A stretch of DNA of 64,000 bases from NCBI GenBank assembly GCA_018398805.1, contig JAGFBZ010001548.1, positions 732,001 through 796,000 on the forward strand. The letters are read 5' to 3'. Numbering within the stretch: position 1 is the stretch's first letter; each line of letters begins with the position of its first letter. The DNA comes from Hirundichthys speculiger. Its lineage: Eukaryota > Chordata > Actinopteri > Beloniformes > Exocoetidae. Position numbers and translations under genes: made by a program. Below, piece after piece: positions 20,991 through 33,583 of the stretch. The notes below the pieces were generated by a model. That model saw nothing but the letters and a program-made list of their open reading frames with translations, was not told where the DNA came from and did not search any database.

Positions 20991-23440
20991 TAAAAAATCT
21001 TTTGCCATGAATAGAAATGTTGTTCTGAATTACACATGCATTATCCAATCTGTATCTGACAATCTTGAATAGTGCCACTGTCTCGTCAAAGGACCATGAT
21101 TTAGGTCACATTATTTTGTGTATTTTGTATCCTATCTGTGCTTTATCAGATCAGCCTTGGATTCCTACAGCTCATATAAAAAAAAAAAAGTCCTCAGTCA
21201 CCATGCAAATTTTGTGGATGGATGAGTCTGAGGTAACAGCAGTAATGTGTTCAGTTTTCCTGGGTCCTGTTAGAACTCTGGCAACAGGGTTCATCATGAT
21301 CTGAAGCTGTCTAATCAGACAAAAGATCATTATGGTAGTCAAATCTGCTTGGAGATGAAGGCTGGATAAGTTTCTGTAAATCTGCTCTGGACATAAGATC
21401 TCTGACTCCTTATTTTTACTTAAGATTATAGACAGCTGTGACAGTTACAGCCTTGATATGGCAGGTTAGAACTTAGCTCTGAGTGGATTCCAGGCCAGTT
21501 TCTTTGTTTTTATACCTCTGGATTCAAGCTGAGCAGCAACTTTTCCATTTTTGTGACCAAATGGAATTATCACTGTATTGTCTTGATTCCCGACTGGCTT
21601 GGCAAGGTGGTGGACACCTGGGGGGTGGTGGCCATGGGTGCTAGGGCCCGATAAATGCTGCTTGCAGCTTTAATTTGTTTTTTACATTTACTATTTCACT
21701 GTGTGAATTTCTTTCATAATGCTGTTTAAGTTAAAGTACACTTGGATCCATCATAAACAACTGAACCTCTAATCTGTTTTATATTTAAGCATACTGCAGC
21801 TCATTTTTAAAAAAAATACACGAACTGTACTTTTTTGTTACTGCACATAAAAGTACTCAGTAACTGCACAATAAATTAAATGTACAAAGCTCCTTCTTGA
21901 TCCTGATCCCCTTTCTGAGAGTAGTTCATACAAGTTAAGTTTTAAGCAAACTGGAATGAACGACAAACCTTACTTCAAGGTTAAAAAAAAAAATCTATAA
22001 GGTTTCTGAAACACATGAATGCCTGAATGTCCTGTGACTTTTGAATGTAACAAATTAAAGCCAGCAGATTGTCAGAGAATATCATACTGAAAATAAACTT
22101 ACTGTTCTCACGTGACACGGACAAAGAAATGTTTCTGAACATTTGTGGTTTGTATGTGAGAAAGTGGAATCTGTGTGTCTCTCTTTTTCACACATAGCCT
22201 TTCCACATATACATTCGCAAGCACACCCAAGCACACATCTATCCTGTTTTTCCTGTCCTCTGGACCCAGAGGCCCCTGGCGTCAAGGCCAGTGAAGACCA
22301 TTCTAGAGTGTATAAGCTGTCCTATCCCATTTCAGGCCCCTCAGTCAGCCACATCTGTTTAATGCATACATCTTGTCATGAGGTCATGAGGTTGGAATGT
22401 GACAGGGAGAAAAGAGGGCACTGGACTTTGGATCATTAGCGCCTGTGGTAATTATAATTCAGGATGAAATGGTTTTTAATACAGAAAGACAAAAAAGTAA
22501 AATAAAATAAAAAAGGTATGTGTGCTTTTGTTATGTTGCTCTATACAATGAAGGTCACTGGTGATGTCAAGCTGCCAAAAAAAGTTCTGATCTTTCACAC
22601 CTAAGAAAAATACTTTTGTGCTGAGACAAAGTTCAGACCAGTAACTCAACACTTGACCTGGCTTTGGCAGGCAAATCACCCTGTTCCCTGTTCATCAGGG
22701 CATATGTCATTTCTTGTTGAGACCCAAAGGTGCGCTGAGGAAAGGGGGGAGCATATTTCACCCCCAGGCTCTATGACTGAGACATAATGGGACCTGCCTG
22801 GCCAAAGGCCCTTTTTTTGGTTTCCATCAAATGGAGAAGTGAATTGATCCCAGAGGAAGGTATCGGTGTCTGTGTGATGTTCTCTGGTCCGACTGAGAAA
22901 TGCCAAGAACAACATAGCGGGTTTAGTGCTCAGGACCTGGAGAGGAAATTACAAGCTAAAGACACTAGATCATAGGACATTTCCATGTATTTAAGGCTAT
23001 TAATCTGATGAATTCCTTAACGACAATATCATGGTTAGATGGCTACTGCTTTCTCTCTGTCTGCCTGTCTGAATGAGAACTGGCTGAAGCACACACATAA
23101 ATTTTAATACCACAGAATATGTGCACATGCAAGCCAGTATACAATAAATTGTGCATCCAACTTTTAATACATACACCACTACACAAAATGAGAGGAGCAG
23201 TAGCATTACAGATGCAGACACATGCTCATTTGCCACACATATACAATGCAATAACTAACTGTGGCACACTGCCACTTACAGGCCTATGTGAGATGCTGCT
23301 GTGACTCTTCCTCAATCGAATGCATTTCTCACAGCCTCACAATCTGTATATGTTTTAGGTTATGATCAGTTTCATATGATTAAAAAAACTAAACATGAAG
23401 TGTAAGTCACTGACTTTTCATTCTGCACAAAGACAAAAAA
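20991..23440. other. Long non-genic stretch, partly single-copy looking
   Basis: No gene found. 21060-21660 has the feel of an old interspersed repeat (many short direct similarities to fish LINE tails) but I cannot name it. 22240-22440 and 22640-22960 are of even composition without repeat signs and are candidates for conserved non-coding sequence. Confidence 0.3.
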
Positions 23441-25105
23441 GTGATGTTTGCTAATAACAACAAAAGTGCCCATTCCTTCAGTACCAAGTCAAGGAAAAAC
23501 AGGACAATAGATCTCCTGTATGCTAATGTGAGGGATGCATACACCCCAACCCCCCTTCCTCCCTTGGGTAATTCTGATCACAACCTCATCCATCTCCAGC
23601 CAGTTTACAAGCCAAGAGTACAACAACTTCAAGCCACCACACGCACTTTCAGAGACTGGACACCAGAAGCAGAGGAGGCGCTGGGGGATTGCTTCGAGTC
23701 TACTGAATGGAGTATACTACAGGACAGTGATAATTTGGAGGAGGTCACCTCATGCACAACGGACTACCTCAACTTCTGCACTTCTGCGCTGCTACCCCAA
23801 TAACAAGCCCTGGGTGACTAGCGATGTCAAAGAACTCATTAATAATAAGAAAAAAGATTTTAAGGAGGGCAACACGACAGAGCTGAGGAGGGTGCAGGGA
23901 GAGCTGAAGAGAAGCCTGAGGGAGGCCAAGGAGGCTTATGGGAGGAAGGTTGAGCAGAAAATGCAGGACAACAACATGAAGGAGGTATGGAGGGGTGTAA
24001 GGAACATCACTGGGCTTGGAGGAAAGGGCGGCAAGGCTGAGGGGGACATGTCCAGGGCCAACGAGCTGAACCACTTCTACAACCGGTTCAGCAACTCTGG
24101 CCTTGGGGCAGCCATTGACACCTCCATTGTCACTTCCCAGCGCATCTCCCCCACCTGCCTCTGTTGACAATGACCCTGACATTGATGGCTCAACCTGCGA
24201 CATCACACCCCCCTACCCCCCACTGCTGCTCATGGACCCATCACACTCACCACCCCAAACTCCCATCACCCCCCTTCACACACCCACACCTCTGCCCAGA
24301 AACCCCCCACATCCACCAACCCCCTCACCCCTGGCTACGGACCCCCACCACCCACCACCCACAGTCACTGTTGACCAGGTGAGAGGAGTGCTGAAAAGAC
24401 TAAAGTCCAAAGCTGCAGGCCCAGACGGCGTCTGTGCTAGATTGCTCAGGACCTGCGCAGTGGAATTAGCTGAGCCACTCCAACACCTCTTCAACAGGAG
24501 TCTGCAGACAGGCAAGGTCCCGACACTGGAAAACTTCTTGCCTGATACCAATCCCAAAGAAAGCACATCCGAAAGAACTTAATGACTACAGACCGGTTGC
24601 CCTCACCTGACACATAATGAAGGCACTTGAACGGCTGCTGCTGCTCCACAATCTCAAACCCCAGGTTCGCTATGCACTGGACCCCCTGCAGTTTGCCTAT
24701 CGTGAGAGTGTGGAAGTAGAGGACGCTATCCTGTACCTGCTGCACAGGGTGCACTCTCACCTGGACAGAGGAGGCAGTGCTGTGAGAATAATTTTCTTTG
24801 ATTTCTCCAGCGCTTTCAACACCATTCAGCCACTTCTGTTAAAAGACAAACTGCTGCGGATGGGAGTAGAGCCTAGTCTGGTGACCTGGATCACGGATTA
24901 CCTCACTGAACGGCCCCAGGTTGTCAGACTGGGGAACTTTACATCTGAGGCTGTGGTCAGCAGCACAGGGGCACCACAGGGAACTGTCCTCTCTCCAGTA
25001 CTGTTTACTCTGTACACCACCGATTTCAGCTCAAACAGTCCAGAGGAAGTGCAGTCCTGTCTGCACTTCCTCTACAAAGGAAGTGCAGACAGGTATGCAA
25101 ATATA
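23441..25105 (+). pseudogene. CR1/L2/Rex-group LINE ORF2 remnant, truncated at both ends
   Basis: It begins inside the endonuclease (GNSDHNLIHLQPVYKPR, 23562-23612), continues through the linker (KPWVTSDVKELINNKKK near 23805, then TELRRVQGELKRSLREAKEA), and a proline-rich stretch (24180-24370) with several frames open. The reverse transcriptase follows: VKRLKSKAAGPDGVCARLL-like at 24390, [39 protein letters not shown] (motif A) and STGAPQGTVLSPVLFTLYT (motif B). It breaks just before the FADD motif C. There are at least three frame changes. The function would have been target-primed reverse transcription. Confidence 0.78.
25056..25093. repeat. Perfect 15-bp inverted repeat at LINE breakpoint
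   Basis: CCTGTCTGCACTTCC (25056-25070), an 8-base loop, then GGAAGTGCAGACAGG (25079-25093). It sits where the reverse-transcriptase reading frame ends and is consistent with fold-back copying during truncation. Confidence 0.85.
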
Positions 25106-25871
25106 AGAGCCACAGTTCAATTGTGCCTTTGCGGTTATCATTCAGAAACAAAATTGACATTTCTAAAAACTTAAAATGGATTGTACAGTAATTCCACAGT
25201 TCAAGAGGTTTCAAGAGCAAATATCTCTCTTATTCTGTCTCATCTAGGCATGGCTGTAACAACAGCTGAGCAAGTTAATCAAAACATTGCATTACAGCAG
25301 TAACCCTAACCCTCAAAAAAAGAAAAAAAAGGAAAAATGGAGATAACTAGGAAAAAGTAGGTGCTCTATGTGTCTACACAATGACTGTGGTAAATCTCTG
25401 TTGCTTTATTTCTTTTTTGTGTTTGTGGTGAATTTTCCCTTTTATTATTCACACCCTGATTTGTTTTGTGCATATCCCATGCTGAATAAAGTTTGGGGAA
25501 AAGAAAGGTTTTGTGGTATGCCCTTCATCTCCTCTTTTTATTGTTTTTTTTTTCTCTTCTCAGTAAGGTAGGCTTAGTTGTTTTGTGCCACTGACTTTGA
25601 TGATTAAAATAATAAAACATTACAGGTTTGCAAGAGAAAAGTGATGCATGTTTATATGCATACAGAGCGGGAAGGTCAAATCTGATCACTAAAGATGCAT
25701 TTAAATGCCAGGTGCTTTAAGTACTGACCTCTTGTGATGTGATTTCTCATAACACATGTTACTGCAAGGTCTGAACGGTGTGGTCTTGTTCGGAGATCAC
25801 ACGAGCTCCAGTTCTAGCCCCTAAGTGCAGCACTAAACTAAATACACATTTAGAGCAACGTGAATTATAAA
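25106..25871. other. Non-genic stretch
   Basis: A short telomere-like TAACCCTAACCCT lies at about 25303. The rest is AT-rich with no gene. Confidence 0.4.
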
Positions 25872-26071
25872 TAGGGCTAGGCAAGTTAACCTGTTATTAT
25901 CGTGTTAACGCATTAATTTATTAACGGCGACATTTATTTTATCGCGCGTTAACGCATGTTGCTCACATGCTTTTGTTTTGTAAAGTCTGTTAATGGCTGC
26001 TGTGGAACCCGAAGACAATTAGCAGGTAAACATAAGAAAAAGCTAAAACAGACATGGAGCACGGTAAAAAT

Positions 26072-26958
26072 TAGGGATGGGCATAATTAATCGATTAATC
26101 GATGACTGATCATTAAGAATTTTGTCGAAGACATTCATTTTCATCGATGAACCGAATGTTTTTTTTTTTTTTTTTTTAAATAATCCAAATGTAGGTTCTC
26201 AGTGCACGTCCTCAAACAATGTGATGCATTTCACTGTGCCACCGATAGAAATTTGGCAACAGGGGGCAACATTTCACCATCACCCTACCCTGGCTTGCCT
26301 CAGTTGTTACTTGCGAGCTTCTGTAGGTCATCGCCTAATCATGAAGCGGTCGTGGCGAAGTGTGGCGTGGAACCATTTTCGTTTAGAAAATGACCAAGTG
26401 TACTGCAATCACTGCAATGCAAATTACAAATACAATTAATCGACAACGACAATGATGTATCACTTGAACAACGCGCATCCAAGCCTTGTAAAGGACGGTG
26501 GAGGCGGTTCATCTCTATTTCAGCCTAGCCTAGCTTAGCCTCAACTCGGTGTTAGCACGGACCAGAAAGAGCTGCAGTGCACATTGAGCACACAACGAGC
26601 ACATCTTTTTAAGAATCTTTTTAAGAAACAAAAAGCCTGTAATACTGGCGCCTTGATATAAATTGTCCTTGTTAAGTAGTCTCCTCGATATCTCTTCTTT
26701 TATCTCTTCGTTGTTTTTTTTTTAAAGAAAAGAAACAGGAAATGTCACGTTATTCTCAACCACGAACATCCGGGCCACTGAACACATCTGGGCATGCGCG
26801 GGCCATAGCAACCAGGCCAAAGGGGAAAACAAACATCACGCCGATATCGAGAATAATGGTGATAGTTTTCAATATAAAAATGTTAATGATTAATCGATTA
26901 TTAATCATTAATTCTCCCGACGATCTACAAATAAATCTTCACCGAATGCCCATCCCTA
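26072..26958 (+). mobile_element. hAT element with BED-finger remnant, nested
   Basis: Terminal repeats TAGGGATGGGCAT (left) and ATGCCCATCCCTA (right) and a perfect 8-bp duplication GTAAAAAT (26064-26071, 26959-26966) define it. At 887 bp it is too short for a full transposase but still carries the start of one. Confidence 0.9.
26341..26520 (+). pseudogene. BED-type zinc-finger start of a hAT transposase
   Basis: MKRSWRSVAWNHFRLE (26341) then VYCNHCNANYKYN, a TAA stop near 26437, and after it MMYHLNNAHPSL. The Cys-x2-Cys ... His-x4-His pattern and the leading Ser-x-x-Trp-x-x-Phe are those of BED fingers, which bind the transposon ends in ZBED/hAT transposases. Everything after the finger is lost. 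Confidence 0.7.
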
Positions 26959-27890
26959 GTAAAAATCAGTGTACTTTACAGTTCAGGTAGCAACTCAGGT
27001 AGCACTATTAACAATTCGATCTAGAAAATATTCTGAACTACAACAAAACTCACGTCATTCCTCCATGTTACATCAGATCTGCTCCATGTGTTCACTGTCG
27101 TGCTATTCACTTACCTGTTACTTAAGTGCAGCTCAGTCTATTGGCACAGATGTATAATGACAACAGAAATTCCAGTCCTCGATTATAAAACAAATTCAGT
27201 TCTGTGGCCCGTTTTTTTTATTTCATGTTTTTGATCCAAGTCTAAAATTGAAATTTCAAAAAAACAGGCTTTTTTTTTTTTTTTTTAATTTTTTGTGTTA
27301 GATTAAAAAACTTTTTTTTTTTAATTTGTGATTGACAATTGAAAATGGAAAGAATGAATGATACGCGGATTGGTAAAATTACTGAATTTTAACATGGACA
27401 TTTTCATTTTAAAGTTTTCCCAGACAGAGGATTTGACAAGGTTAACAAGGTTATTTGCAACCACTGCCAAGTTGAATTCCCCATTAAAGGTTTCTGCTGT
27501 TACCTTAGAAATGGCCTGTTTTAATGTTCTGATTGTGCTGAGCCACAGTCATTTTGTTGGATTTTGTTTGTAGACTTTTTTAAATTTTTTATCAAAACAG
27601 GATGACATTAATGCCCTGGCAGTGGCAATAAGCTTTATTTTATTTTACATTTTTTATGATGAGATTTACACTAAATATGTGACTGACAAGTGCTGATGTT
27701 AAAAGTGTTTGAACAACAAATGTTATGACACTTAAGTTCATGTGGCAGCAGAACATTTAAATGAAAGTGCATTTTAAACTACTTTTGAATTCATTATTTG
27801 ATTTTGCGTATACAATGCGATTAATCGTGATTAATCAGGGAAATAATTCGATTAATCGCGATTAAAAATTTTAATCGTTGCCCAGCCCTA

Positions 27891-28756
27891 GTTATAAATA
27901 TTAACCATAAAAAACAACTGAACTACAAAAATCTGCCTTTTCTGAGAAAAATAAACAAATAAACAACAAATGTCTACACATGCAGGAGGAAAGACGCTAT
28001 ATGATCAATCTCCTATGAAAATTATTTTCCTGCTGATTTTCCTCCTGTGGGCATGGATGGATGTGCAATATGTGAATGCAGCGGACTAACATGGATGGAG
28101 AGCTTGACCGACATTGAACTGAGGTGCAGGTCTGTTTTGTTTTCGACAAATTGCATCTTAAAACAGACTAGCATAGGCATAGCCTTAGGTAATGTTATTG
28201 GTTTTTTTACTCTACAATTAATATCCTCCTCACCTCCCTCCTCCTCTGAGTGTAACAGCTACCTGACAGCCTGTCTTGACAGCTCTCAGCCGCAGAGTTC
28301 AGACAGCCAAACTACTTGAATTTCTCTTGTACAAACATATCTCACTATACATAGAAAGCAACTGAAATACATCAACATTATTCAGTGCTTCACTTACGCT
28401 TTTATCTACTACCAGTTAAATATTTGTGAAGTTTCCTTAACCGTTTCTTGTACAAAATCAAATTTCAAATACATGCATATCAACACAACAGACCCACCAA
28501 TGCAGTATGGTCAAAGCAGGCTCTGCCCTTCGGAATGCATCATAATACTAAACTTACTAATCTACTTACAAACTCATCACTTACTTTACAGTCTGCATTT
28601 GGCCTTCCTTTCTCAGGTGCATGTTAATTTTAGGCAGTAGTCCACTGTGTCAACACTAAAGACTGGTTTATCTTCCACCATGAGTGACTTTCTGCTGTGT
28701 GAATTTGTCTATTAAATCCCTTAGTTTCAGCCAACTGACACTTGCTTTGTCTCCAT
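27891..28756. other. Non-genic stretch
   Basis: After the 8-bp hAT duplication no gene or known repeat is seen. Small open frames (for example 28047-28319) have no protein-like features. Confidence 0.4.
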
Positions 28757-29043
28757 GTCTCTTATCTGTATATGGCAAAAGGACTGCACTTATATACCAC
28801 ATTCTCCACACCATCAAGGTGCCCTCAAAGTGGTGTACAATGGCCTCTCGTTCACCCATTCACAGACACATTCATACACCAGCGGGCAGCTGCTACCATG
28901 CAAGCTGCTGCCAGATCCATTTGGGGCAAGTTAGGGTTCAGTGTCTTGCCCAAGGACACTTTGGCATGTGGACAGTTGGAGCCGGGATTGATCAGCCAAC
29001 TTTACAGTGACTGAACTACCCGCTCTACCAACTGAGCACCCAT
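28757..29043 (-). mobile_element. Fish SINE-like repeat with tRNA-like head
   Basis: On the minus strand it begins GTGCTCAGTTGGTAGAGCGG (A-box-like) and has a B-box-like GATCAATCC about 40 bases later. The body contains GTCTTGCCCAAGGACACTTT and CATTCACAGACACATTC, the hallmark phrases of a repeat found throughout teleosts. Confidence 0.65.
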
Positions 29044-29253
29044 GCTGTATAGGTGTTTCTTCAAGATTTTCCTTTTGAAGACCACATTTTGAATCCATTG
29101 TTGATCAATTTTCATCTTGCTGCTTGTTGTAACACAATTGCACACATGTTTAGAAGTATAGTGAACCAGGCTTCAACGTGGTCTTAGTTTCCAATTTCAA
29201 ATCTTCATTTGACCATCTTTCAGACTTATGCTCAGCAGTTAAAACATTATTGT

Positions 29254-29966
29254 TAGGGGTGTGAATCTTTTACTATCTCACAATTCAATTCAATTATGAC
29301 TTTTGGGGCCATGATTCAATTTAAAATCGATTTTCGATTCAAAACAATTTTATTCATAATGATTTCTGATCTGATTTATTTTATCGCACATTAATGTGCT
29401 CACATGCTTTTGTTTTGAAAAGTCTGTTTCTGGCTGCTGTGGAACCGGAAGAGAATTGCGGGAAAGCTAAAGCAGACATAGAGGCCGGTAAAGTTACAGA
29501 ACTTTAACATGGACATTTTCATTTTAAAGTTCTCCCAGATGGCGGATTCGACAGAAACAAAAGTTATTTGTAACCTCTACCAAGTTGAAATCCCTGTTAA
29601 AGGTTTCTGCTGTTGCCTCAGAAATTTCCTGTTTAAATGTTATGATTGTGGCTCAGGATTTTGTTGGTTGACTTTTTTTTATTTTTCATAAAAAACAGGA
29701 CGACATTAATGCCCTAGCAGTGGCAATAAGCTTTATTTTATTTTACATTTTTTAAGATGAGGTTTACACTAAATATGTGTTACTGACCAGTGCTGATGTT
29801 AAAAGTGTTTGCACAACAAATCTTATGGCACTTTAGTTCATATGGCAGCAAAACATTTAAATGAAAATGCACTTTACACTTCTTTTGAATTCATCATTTG
29901 ATTTTGCACATCGTGATTAATTTGGGAAATCATGCGATTAAAACTTTTAATCATTGCCCAGCCCTT
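29254..29966 (+). mobile_element. Chimeric hAT element
   Basis: From about 29370 to 29966 it matches the hAT at 25872-27890 (for example GCTCACATGCTTTTGTTTTG, GACATTAATGCCCT and the end GCCCAGCCCTT). The left 115 bases, starting TAGGGGTGTGAATC, are from a different hAT type. The 8-bp flanks ATTATTGT and ATTATTAC match at six of eight positions, so the chimera may have moved as one unit. Confidence 0.65.
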
Positions 29967-32020
29967 ATTATTACTTTAATAATAAATATTTTTATTTAAC
30001 AATGTTGTATTAATTATTTAATTTGGGTGAACATGAATTATTTGAAATCACTTTCTTTTAGTAGCCAACAAGACGAGAAAAAAAGTGCAAGATGAATGCA
30101 ATTTCATTACTATTGTGTTTTTTCACATAGTTTAAAATGATATTTAATTAAATTTAACCTGTTAACAGTCCCTCATTTAAAAAAAAGGCTAAAACGCCTG
30201 TAAAATTCATACCAAAATTAAGTTAGATACTGTTCTTGAACCCTTTGGAGTACATATAAAGCTTGTTCTCTCTGTAAAGATAACACTGAATTTTGAACCT
30301 CAGCAGTCAAGCTTTTTTTTAATTGTAACTTGTATGTAGTTATTGAGGTTGGAACACAGATCTTTTCCCCTTGCTGTAATTTACTCTTTTCTTTGTTTAA
30401 GTAGTAGCAAATGTAGGATTGGAGGTATTGACTTGAAAATCAAATGAAGTTGTACAATGAAGTCTTGCCTGTTGTCAGTTCAAATGTAATCACAATGGGA
30501 CAAAAAAGGGACTCTTCTCTACATGTTTTTCAGTGGGTATATCTAGGTGTTATCAAAGTTATCCATGGAGTCTCCAGATGGACACTTGAATAATACCTGA
30601 ACATACCAACATCAGAAGCCTGTAACTCCTGAATACTTCAACACAGTCATCAGTGAGGGCTCTAATGAAAGGTGATAATGAGAGGAATCCTGTTCTAGAA
30701 CTAGATTCACTGTCAGCATTACTAAAATACAGTAGATGATACATAAACACAATAAAATGCTAATTTCCCTGTTGTGCATTGTTTTTTTTTTTTAAAGTCA
30801 AAACAAGTGGAATAGTAAAACTATTGAATAAATGTAAAACCAACTAAAAAATTTGCATTTCCTGCAAAGATGCCAGGTGTGAATGGATTAAGTTGTATTT
30901 TTGACCTGAACTCTGCTGAAAAGTATCGATTTTTTTTAAAGAACATGAATTTGAAAAAGAATATGAACAACTGAATAATCTTTGAACACACCATAATTCA
31001 GCAAAATGTCTCAGCGGAATTATGCCAACCACAGCAAAGGGAGAAACATGCTGAATGACACTAAGGTAGGAGAATGGAAAATACACCAAAATTGGCAAAA
31101 TGCTAATAAAAATTCCAAAAGTGCATTAAAGTAAAGCTAAACATTTAAAAGTATAAAGATTTTTAAAAAGCAGAAATGAAACCGTAAAACTCCAGAGAGA
31201 GCACATTATGATCAGAGAATTACTAAAAATTGCACAAAAAACATGGAAGTGGTTAAAACTCCAAAAATCAGACAAAGAAAAAAAATCTATGTATTAAAAA
31301 ACTGGAGAATGTAAGTTTAAGTAGATTGGAAAATATTTTTAAAAAATTCCTAAATGCCTTTATTCTGAAAAATCATGAAGATCATGTTTCCTGATATACT
31401 TCTTTGACTTCTGAACTGTAATGATGGCTGAAAAATGTGAACCAAACATCTGAACAGGTGAAAGGATGAATCAGATAAAGTGGCCGCTGAACTTTAAGAT
31501 GAGCTCAAAGTAGATGGAAACATTTGAAGAAGCTTCAAATAGAGCAGAATTTAGCATAAAGTCTCAACAGAAAGTAGTGAAACTGCTAAATTAACATCTT
31601 CGGAGCAAATAAGTTATTTCCATCTAATGGAGCAAAACACTGAATAAAGCTAAATGAGGAGCATTACAAGGATGAATTTTAAGGGTGATCATTGAACATT
31701 GGAGAAGGGGTAGGATTAAATAAGTTTTACTTCTTCCTAACCCTTTTCAGACATGTTAAACCAGATATGTGTTATACATACGTATGTGTATGTATATAGA
31801 TAGGTGTGCATACATTGGGTATAAATTTTGTTGATTTTTTTTATTTCTTCTTTTTTGGGGGGAACATGTCCATTTAATATTTATTTACAAGAGGTTCCAT
31901 ATGTTTTAAAATTATCGTTATGCACATGTGTCTGTGTATATTGATTAATGCATTTATTCATTTATTTTCAGATACATAGATTCATGATAGTGTTAAAATT
32001 GTTATGCTTTAAAAGATGGT
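29967..32020. other. AT-rich non-genic stretch
   Basis: About 2 kb with no gene. Repeated A-runs and scattered weak similarity to the repeat at 32.0 kb suggest old repeat-derived DNA. Confidence 0.4.
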
Positions 32021-33420
32021 TTTGACACGTCTGGAATGAATCAATAAAATTAAATGAAGGCATTACAATAACTGTAGTTAGAAAAATTATCATTTTAAGG
32101 AGGCCTTTAATTATATTATGCCTAAAGCGTCATATTAAAAAAAAAAGAATGGAGATTAGAAAAAAGCAGAAGGCACAGGGTAAAACCCTACACAGAACTG
32201 GACATTTTGATAGCAGAAGTGTTCAACAAAGAATGAAAAAGTATGTACAACTCTTAAAATGTACAGAAGAAATCAGAAAAAAGGATTATGTTACATTCAA
32301 AATATGACTGACATGAGTTTAAAAACCTTTACATGCAGAAGAATGTGTTGAACAATAGGGGTGTAACGGTACATGTATTTGTATTGAACCGTTTCGGTAC
32401 AGGTAGGTCGGTTCGGGACGGGGGCGTACCGAACGAGTTTCCACACGGACATATTAAGTAGAGGACCGCACGTTGTGGAGCAGAGCGCTGCAGCCGCACA
32501 TGCGCAGTTGTGTGCACACGGTCAGTGTTGCCAACTTAGCGACTTTGTCGCTATATCTAGCGACTTTCCAGACCCCCCTAGCGACTTAATTTGTAAAAAG
32601 CGACTAGCGACAAATCTAGCTACTTTTTCTGGTGATTTTGAGACTCACGCGCACTCAAACCGCTAGGTTTGAAGCCATCACTTGGCTGCTGTCTGCCTCG
32701 CGAGCCGCGCTTCTCTCTCTCTCTCTGCCGGGCTCAGTGCACAGCCAGCGCGAGTTTCTGTGTGCGGACTGGGCGCGTATCACCACATACACAGGTGAGG
32801 CGACATGCGTGCACACAAACACCCTAATCAGCGGTAGAGAACGCTGGCTTCAAACACATGATAAAGGTAATTGAGCCCGGATATCAATTACCTTCTCGTC
32901 CACATTTTAGCCAGAAAATCATACCCGGACTTTATGAAAGAATAAAAAGATTAGTTTTTAAAGAAACACCCTGAGCCTTATTCGTGTTATTTTATCTGAC
33001 TAACAACTTGAAACTGTTCAGTGTTGCAACTGTTCAGTTTTGCGCATCAGATGGATTATTTTTTTAAGCAAAAGTCTGAGCCAATGTTATTTTTATTTTG
33101 TTTTTCAAAATATCTACATTTTAGAATATTGTATTTATATTTTTGAGCAGAATTCTAGCTTTGTATAGGCTAATGTTCCTATTGTTAAAAAGCACAAAAG
33201 TGTGTTAAAAACTAGCACATTTATATTTTGCATTTATGTTTCTTACTGTACCGAAAATTAACCGAACTGTGACCTCAAAACCGAGGTACATACCGAACCG
33301 AGAGTTTTGTGTACCGTTACACCCCTATTGAACAACAGAAAGTTTTCAACATGTTGATGGCAGAACTGTTGAATAACAAAAAGAACGAGGAAGTACTTAG
33401 AAAAGTAATTGAAATGAGTT
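32021..33420 (+). repeat. Unnamed interspersed repeat, interrupted by a hAT
   Basis: The sequence (for example CAATAACTGTAGTTA, AGAGTGTTCAAC-like 32217, ATGTACAGAAG, GAATGTGTTGAACAACAGAAAG after removal of the hAT) is found inverted at 62641-63135. It has no coding capacity that I can recognise. Confidence 0.65.
32356..33327 (+). mobile_element. hAT element (TAGGGGTGTAACGGTAC ends)
   Basis: The terminal repeats TAGGGGTGTAACGGTAC and GTACCGTTACACCCCTA are perfect over 17 bases. TTGAACAA is duplicated at both sides (32348-32355 and 33328-33335). The inverted paralogue at about 62845 reads GTTGTTCAACACATCC and is the empty site. The inside contains five TAGCGACTT-like words near 32530-32620 and no transposase. 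Confidence 0.93.
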
Positions 33421-33583
33421 CAATGTACAGTCATGGAAAAAATTCCTTCACAACATTCTTCTACAAAGACAGTTTCATAAAATACAAACACACAACAGTG
33501 ATTGAAAATATTTATTACATAAGCAATGGAGAGTTTGCATTAACAGGACTCATTTGCTAAGTGTCCAAATTTTGCACCTTGTA

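Larger units (their letters stand above)
25872..27890 (+). mobile_element. Non-autonomous hAT element with a second hAT nested in it
   Basis: Terminal inverted repeats are TAGGGCTAGGCAA at the left and TTGCCCAGCCCTA at the right. Flanking 8-bp direct repeats are ATTATAAA (25864-25871) and GTTATAAA (27891-27898), one mismatch. Near both ends there are GATTAATCG or GTTAACGC runs typical of this hAT family. Removing the nested element (26072-26958 plus its duplication) leaves about 1.12 kb, close to the 1158 bp of the sister copy at 60857-62014. It has no transposase. Confidence 0.85.

Noticed and set aside
24164..24382. Proline/histidine-rich protein
   Set aside because: C-rich linker of the LINE remnant read in a second frame.
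25303..25316. Interstitial telomere repeat
   Set aside because: Only two CCCTAA units; expected by chance in 64 kb.
33309..33560. 83-residue open frame
   Set aside because: It starts in the terminal repeat of a hAT and runs into an AT-rich repeat; its inverted paralogue at 62.7 kb is not open.
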